Shown in pieces: positions 50,770-53,992 of a DNA stretch of 53,992 bases. The translations under genes and the position numbers were made by a program. The stretch's first letter is position 1. The number at the start of each line of letters is the position of its first letter. Origin of the DNA: an uncultured Ignavibacteria bacterium (GTDB lineage: Bacteria > Bacteroidota > Ignavibacteria > Kapaibacteriales > Kapaibacteriaceae); NCBI GenBank assembly GCA_937870915.1, contig CALMZQ010000137.1:1-53992 (forward strand), in the 5' to 3' direction. Under the pieces are notes generated by a model. The model made no database searches, was not told where the DNA came from, and worked only from the letters and a program-made list of their open reading frames with translations.

Positions 50770-53024
50770 CAGTTCGTCATCCGTGTTGCCTTGATAAACG
50801 AGCCTTGTAGGATCCGGATCTGATTGCCAGCGGTTGTCGTTGCCGCCTGCATCTGAATGGTACCATCTAGTGCGCCGATAATGAGGAGCCCCTTTACATG
50901 CACAGACATATCCGTACCAAAGGCTGTTGTATTGGTAGGTATGTCTGTGATGGCCGTACCACTTCCCGTAACTGACACCGGAGCTACACTAGCACCTGCG
51001 TTGCCAAATGCACTCCAACGAATGCTGAGTGTGTTGGTTGTTACGAATGCTATCTGGAGATCTGCACCGGCGTTGAGTCCATCATAGGCAATCAGCGCTT
51101 CAAACTCATAGACCCGACCGGCAATGAGTCCGGTGAGCACAAGGTCCGTGACGTTGGCTAATGCATTAACGGCAAATGTTTGGTCGGCCGTTACGTAGGC
51201 AAACTCCGGCGCAGGTGCAGGGGGCTCAGGGGACCATGCCAGCGTTGCTGTTGTACCTGCAACGGAGAGAATGCGAAGGGCTGCACCGGTTGCACCTATA
51301 GCGTCCGGTAGGATATAGTCGTGCGTTGTAACGGTGGCTGGTGCCCTCATCGCCAGAGTACCTGCAACAGAACCTACAAAGATCTGCGAGCCACTAACTC
51401 GAGAGTCATACATGTACGTTGTGTTGAGATTAGAGGCACCCACGAATTCAGATGCGAGTGCGGCGGGCTGATCAAGGAGTGTGGATCCAAGATAGACGTC
51501 GGCATCATTTGCACTTGATACAACAAGTGGGAAGAGCTCGCCGGTATTTCCGCTCGTTGAGAATCTACCTGCAATACCAAGCGATCCAATGGCTGCGGTT
51601 GCATTTACATCTCCAAGAACACCATAGGCTGTTCCGCCTGAACCGCGCGAGTAGAATTCACCACCTATACGTGTGCGGGCTCCGGCAAAAGTTCCAACAC
51701 TAACGCCAACGCCTGTTGCAGTTGAATTTGGTGTGACATTCAATCCGATGCTGCTCATCGTTATATCAATACCCGTACTAGGAGGATTGAATGATGCCAC
51801 CCCGCCGATGCGAATACCGGTTCCAGTACCAGCTGCTGCCGTACCAATGAGCACGCCAGCATCGTTTGAACCCGTTGCGCCAATGTTACGAACCACGAGA
51901 CCGCTCGATGTTGTTGTGGCAGTCATGTCGATATCTATAGCTCTCCCAGATGTTGCCGGAAGATTAGTGATCAACATGCGCGAGTTAGCCAAAGGCGTTA
52001 GTGTACCGGACGTGATTGAACCATCAGCACTAACCGTAAATGGTTGGTTCAGTCCAGAAGCGTTGTACCGAAGGAAATACCTGTTCCCAGCACCAGTTGG
52101 GATGTTGTTTGCATTAAATGCTGCAACATTGTTCAACGTCCCGGCGGGTGTACCCATATGGAAGCCAAAGAGGTCGGTGACTGTTCCAGCGCCAGGAAGT
52201 TCAGCTCTAAACTGATAGAGTGTAGAAACGGTGTTATTCAAGGCACCTGATTGTCGTTCGGACCAATACCCGGTTATTGAGTTCACAGTAGCGGCGTCTG
52301 TTGCGATCCATTGGAAGTAGTCACCAACAAGATCGTTGTAGGAGTTCCCTGCCCCGCGCTGCATGGAAAGCTGAGTCCAGTTGCTATACAACGTTCCTGT
52401 TTGCGCTGCACCGCCGGGACCTCCCGTGCCCCAGTCGATTGCGTTGATGAAGCCCCTTGTATTATCCTGTGCAACGGGATAACCAGTAGAACTCTGGAAA
52501 CTCATACCGAGACGTAATGCAGAGTACGATCCGTCCAGCGTTGTTGGACGTGTTACGTCAAGTGCACCATTGAACTCCTGATTCACACGAAGTCGAATCT
52601 CATTATTCGATCGAAGGATGAGATCCATCGCATCCGTTGTTCCGAGGAAGTTCGTTACGTCGCTGGTTCCAGTATTACCTGTGAGCAGCCAATTGCTGCC
52701 TGCTACCCACGTCGGGACCCCTGCTACAACAGTCAACACTGTGTTATTTGCTCCAGGAGGTAGCCACGACAACGTAGATGCACTGCCTGTGACGCTGCTG
52801 CTTAGCAATGAACCGGTTACTCCAACATCGGGAGGGAGGACCAGATACCATGGCGTAGCAGGAGGAACGGCAGAATTAGGGAAGAGTGATGTTCTTCCAT
52901 TAGTTGCATTGCGCAGGACGAGAGAATCCGTGAGCGTTCCTTGAGCAGAAGCCGTAGCCGCACCTCCATAGAGAAGCACGGATGCGACCAAGAGTAGAAG
53001 GCAATATCGTAGTGACTTCATCAT
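50769..53024 (-). CDS. Large secreted tail-fibre-like surface protein
   Basis: A 751-residue exported protein (signal RYCLLLLVASVLLYGGAATA). It is Gly/Thr/Ser/Asn-rich and contains WLLTGNTGTSDVTNFLGTTD, then AMDLILRSNNEIRLRV, a tail-fibre-type motif common in Bacteroidota adhesin-like proteins. Later segments (YILPDAIGATGAALRIL, SVAGTTATLAWSP) match the N-terminal strand motifs of the protein at 49285 (VLQVTAIAGTTATLDW). A final beta domain ends ILQGSFIKATRMTN. No catalytic or sorting domain is visible. It is joined to both neighbours by overlaps of 1 and 4 bp. Confidence 0.75.
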   Translation of the reverse strand: MMKSLRYCLLLLVASVLLYGGAATASAQGTLTDSLVLRNATNGRTSLFPNSAVPPATPWYLVLPPDVGVTGSLLSSSVTGSASTLSWLPPGANNTVLTVVAGVPTWVAGSNWLLTGNTGTSDVTNFLGTTDAMDLILRSNNEIRLRVNQEFNGALDVTRPTTLDGSYSALRLGMSFQSSTGYPVAQDNTRGFINAIDWGTGGPGGAAQTGTLYSNWTQLSMQRGAGNSYNDLVGDYFQWIATDAATVNSITGYWSERQSGALNNTVSTLYQFRAELPGAGTVTDLFGFHMGTPAGTLNNVAAFNANNIPTGAGNRYFLRYNASGLNQPFTVSADGSITSGTLTPLANSRMLITNLPATSGRAIDIDMTATTTSSGLVVRNIGATGSNDAGVLIGTAAAGTGTGIRIGGVASFNPPSTGIDITMSSIGLNVTPNSTATGVGVSVGTFAGARTRIGGEFYSRGSGGTAYGVLGDVNATAAIGSLGIAGRFSTSGNTGELFPLVVSSANDADVYLGSTLLDQPAALASEFVGASNLNTTYMYDSRVSGSQIFVGSVAGTLAMRAPATVTTHDYILPDAIGATGAALRILSVAGTTATLAWSPEPPAPAPEFAYVTADQTFAVNALANVTDLVLTGLIAGRVYEFEALIAYDGLNAGADLQIAFVTTNTLSIRWSAFGNAGASVAPVSVTGSGTAITDIPTNTTAFGTDMSVHVKGLLIIGALDGTIQMQAATTTAGNQIRILQGSFIKATRMTN

Positions 53025-53992
53025 GGATTAATGATCATCCAATGCAGGCTGAATGTTGCGTCAACTGTTGCCGACGTGACAACCGTGATCTGGTTCGCCC
53101 CGGCATCCACATTTGTAACCATGGCGTGTACAGCTGCACCTGTTGGACCGAAGACAGTAACATTGATCGTTGCACCGGCAATCAAATCAAATGTACCTGT
53201 TGAAATCACATGAGATGCACTGGCACCAGCCGGGGTGAAGATACCTCTTCCAATTCCGAGGATCTGAAGGGCGTCTGCAGTTGAACGTCGACGTACATCA
53301 CCAGAATTGTCGGCCGTAACAATTCCTTCCGCCACGATCGGATCCGCTGAAGCCGCCGACAACGAACCCGCGCGGATGTTCTCAACACCCGGCGTACCAC
53401 TCACGGTAAAGATGCCTGTGCCTGATGGAGTTATGGTAACAGCACTATTTACTCCGCCCGTGAGAAGCAATGTTGTGTTCGCTCCACCATCAGACGTGAA
53501 CGACAGATTCGAAGCGTCGATGTTCACAAAACGATTTGTGAGGAACGGACTATCTGTGTTGGCCGCTCCACCAAGACGATAGGCATTGGTTGTGTACACA
53601 ATACCTTCTTGGGCAGATCCGGCAATCGGCGAACGTCGGACATTATTCGATGCATCGATCGTGAGGAAGTCTGTGGCTGCTACGCCAACGTCTACACCAT
53701 TCAGGACGATGTTCCCTGCAGCCGATGCTGTCAGGATCACGCCGCTGGCTGCTCCACCTGTTACCACGAGGGGTACTTCTGCGCCGCCGTTAGCTGTGAA
53801 TGAAAGATCCGAAGCATCTACATTCACGAAACGATTTGCGAGGAATGGATTGTCTGTGTTGGCTGCTCCGCCGAGTCTATAGGCACCTGTTGTGAAGACA
53901 ATGCCTTCTTGTGCTGTACCGCTCAATGTAGAGCGACGTACTTCATTCGTAGCGGTGATCGTTAGGATCTCTGTTGGGGCAACTTCTGCGTC
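53021..53992 (-). CDS. Repeat-containing surface protein, 3' part (5' end outside window)
   Basis: The frame is open to the window edge, so the protein continues beyond; the TTG at 53926 is internal. The visible 323 residues hold two near-identical units of 100 residues, each with an NxVRRS segment, GTAQEGIV or GSAQEGIV, YRLGGAANTD and NRFVN(V/I)DAS, plus a third diverged copy (DNSGDVRRRSTADALQILG). A beta-rich C-terminal domain follows. No signal peptide is visible because the N-terminus is missing. It is the most upstream visible gene of the surface operon. Likely an extracellular repeat adhesin or fibre; the total repeat number cannot be known from here. Confidence 0.8.
   Translation of the reverse strand, partial: DAEVAPTEILTITATNEVRRSTLSGTAQEGIVFTTGAYRLGGAANTDNPFLANRFVNVDASDLSFTANGGAEVPLVVTGGAASGVILTASAAGNIVLNGVDVGVAATDFLTIDASNNVRRSPIAGSAQEGIVYTTNAYRLGGAANTDSPFLTNRFVNIDASNLSFTSDGGANTTLLLTGGVNSAVTITPSGTGIFTVSGTPGVENIRAGSLSAASADPIVAEGIVTADNSGDVRRRSTADALQILGIGRGIFTPAGASASHVISTGTFDLIAGATINVTVFGPTGAAVHAMVTNVDAGANQITVVTSATVDATFSLHWMIINP
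53324..53992 (-). repeat. In-frame tandem repeat, 300-bp unit
   Basis: Two complete in-frame units, about 53624-53923 and 53324-53623, repeat with a 100-codon period, and a further partial copy reaches the window end. The amino-acid match is strong for the first 50 residues of each unit and falls off after. Such repeats can change number by recombination. Confidence 0.8.

Noticed and set aside
40053-53992. Prophage tail region
   Set aside because: The tail-fibre-like proteins have signal peptides and there is no capsid, terminase, portal, baseplate, lysis or integrase gene.

Overview
The window looks like chromosome from a member of the Bacteroidota/Chlorobi superphylum, and best fits the Ignavibacteria/Kapabacteria side of it. 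The reasons are secreted proteins with type IX secretion (T9SS) C-terminal sorting tails, a TonB-dependent receptor, a DUF1573 protein, a HYC_CC_PP-type protein, several start sites preceded by the Bacteroidota -7 element TAnnTTTG, and roughly 50% GC. The phylum assignment is inference; there is no rRNA in the window. No tRNA, CRISPR array, insertion sequence, integrase or prophage was seen. Genes are packed tightly and no gene-free stretch exceeds about 120 bases.

Layout. 1-4661 (+): 3' end of rpsA, a terminator, a secreted FlgD-like protein and a subtilisin-like protease with a sorting tail. 4658-10199: rlmD diverging from a corA / N-acetylmuramoyl-alanine amidase / ABC exporter run. 10206-14263 (-): lysS, an M50 membrane protease and a PMT-like glycosyltransferase in one coupled unit. 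14367-17606: an unusual two-in-one TetR regulator, tail-to-tail over rlmB, which is coupled to kynureninase. 17701-24238 (+): a lipoprotein, an AtuA-like small protein on the other strand, panD, a stand-alone UDP-GlcNAc pyrophosphorylase, methylmalonyl-CoA epimerase, gpmA, and a TldD/TldE-like pair that both carry export signals. 24245-26928 (-): a probable metal-uptake pair (HYC_CC_PP protein and TonB-dependent receptor). 27035-30902 (+): 4Fe-4S protein, secreted fibronectin-like protein, secreted metalloprotease, lone ABC ATPase and lytic transglycosylase. 31008-37886 (-): DUF1573 protein, an outer-membrane barrel coupled to a sorted Ig-like protein, and nuoN/nuoM. 38004-40046 (+): a soluble TPR histidine kinase.

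40053-53992 (-) is one long stretch of ten secreted or outer-membrane proteins. Most are joined by 1-17 bp overlaps. They include tail-fibre-like and beta-roll repeat proteins, two large hemagglutinin-type proteins with dockerin-like ends, a sorted protein, an outer-membrane barrel, and a 100-residue-repeat protein that runs off the window. It reads as a dedicated cell-surface locus and is the best candidate here for an undescribed system.

Two signals are not explained by genes. First, a short oligomer, AAGGGGC (and a five-G form, TAGGGGGC), recurs on both strands in coding and non-coding DNA about once per 700 bases, far above chance. Second, three intergenic spots hold 8-bp-period tandem repeats, two of which can fold back as hairpins.
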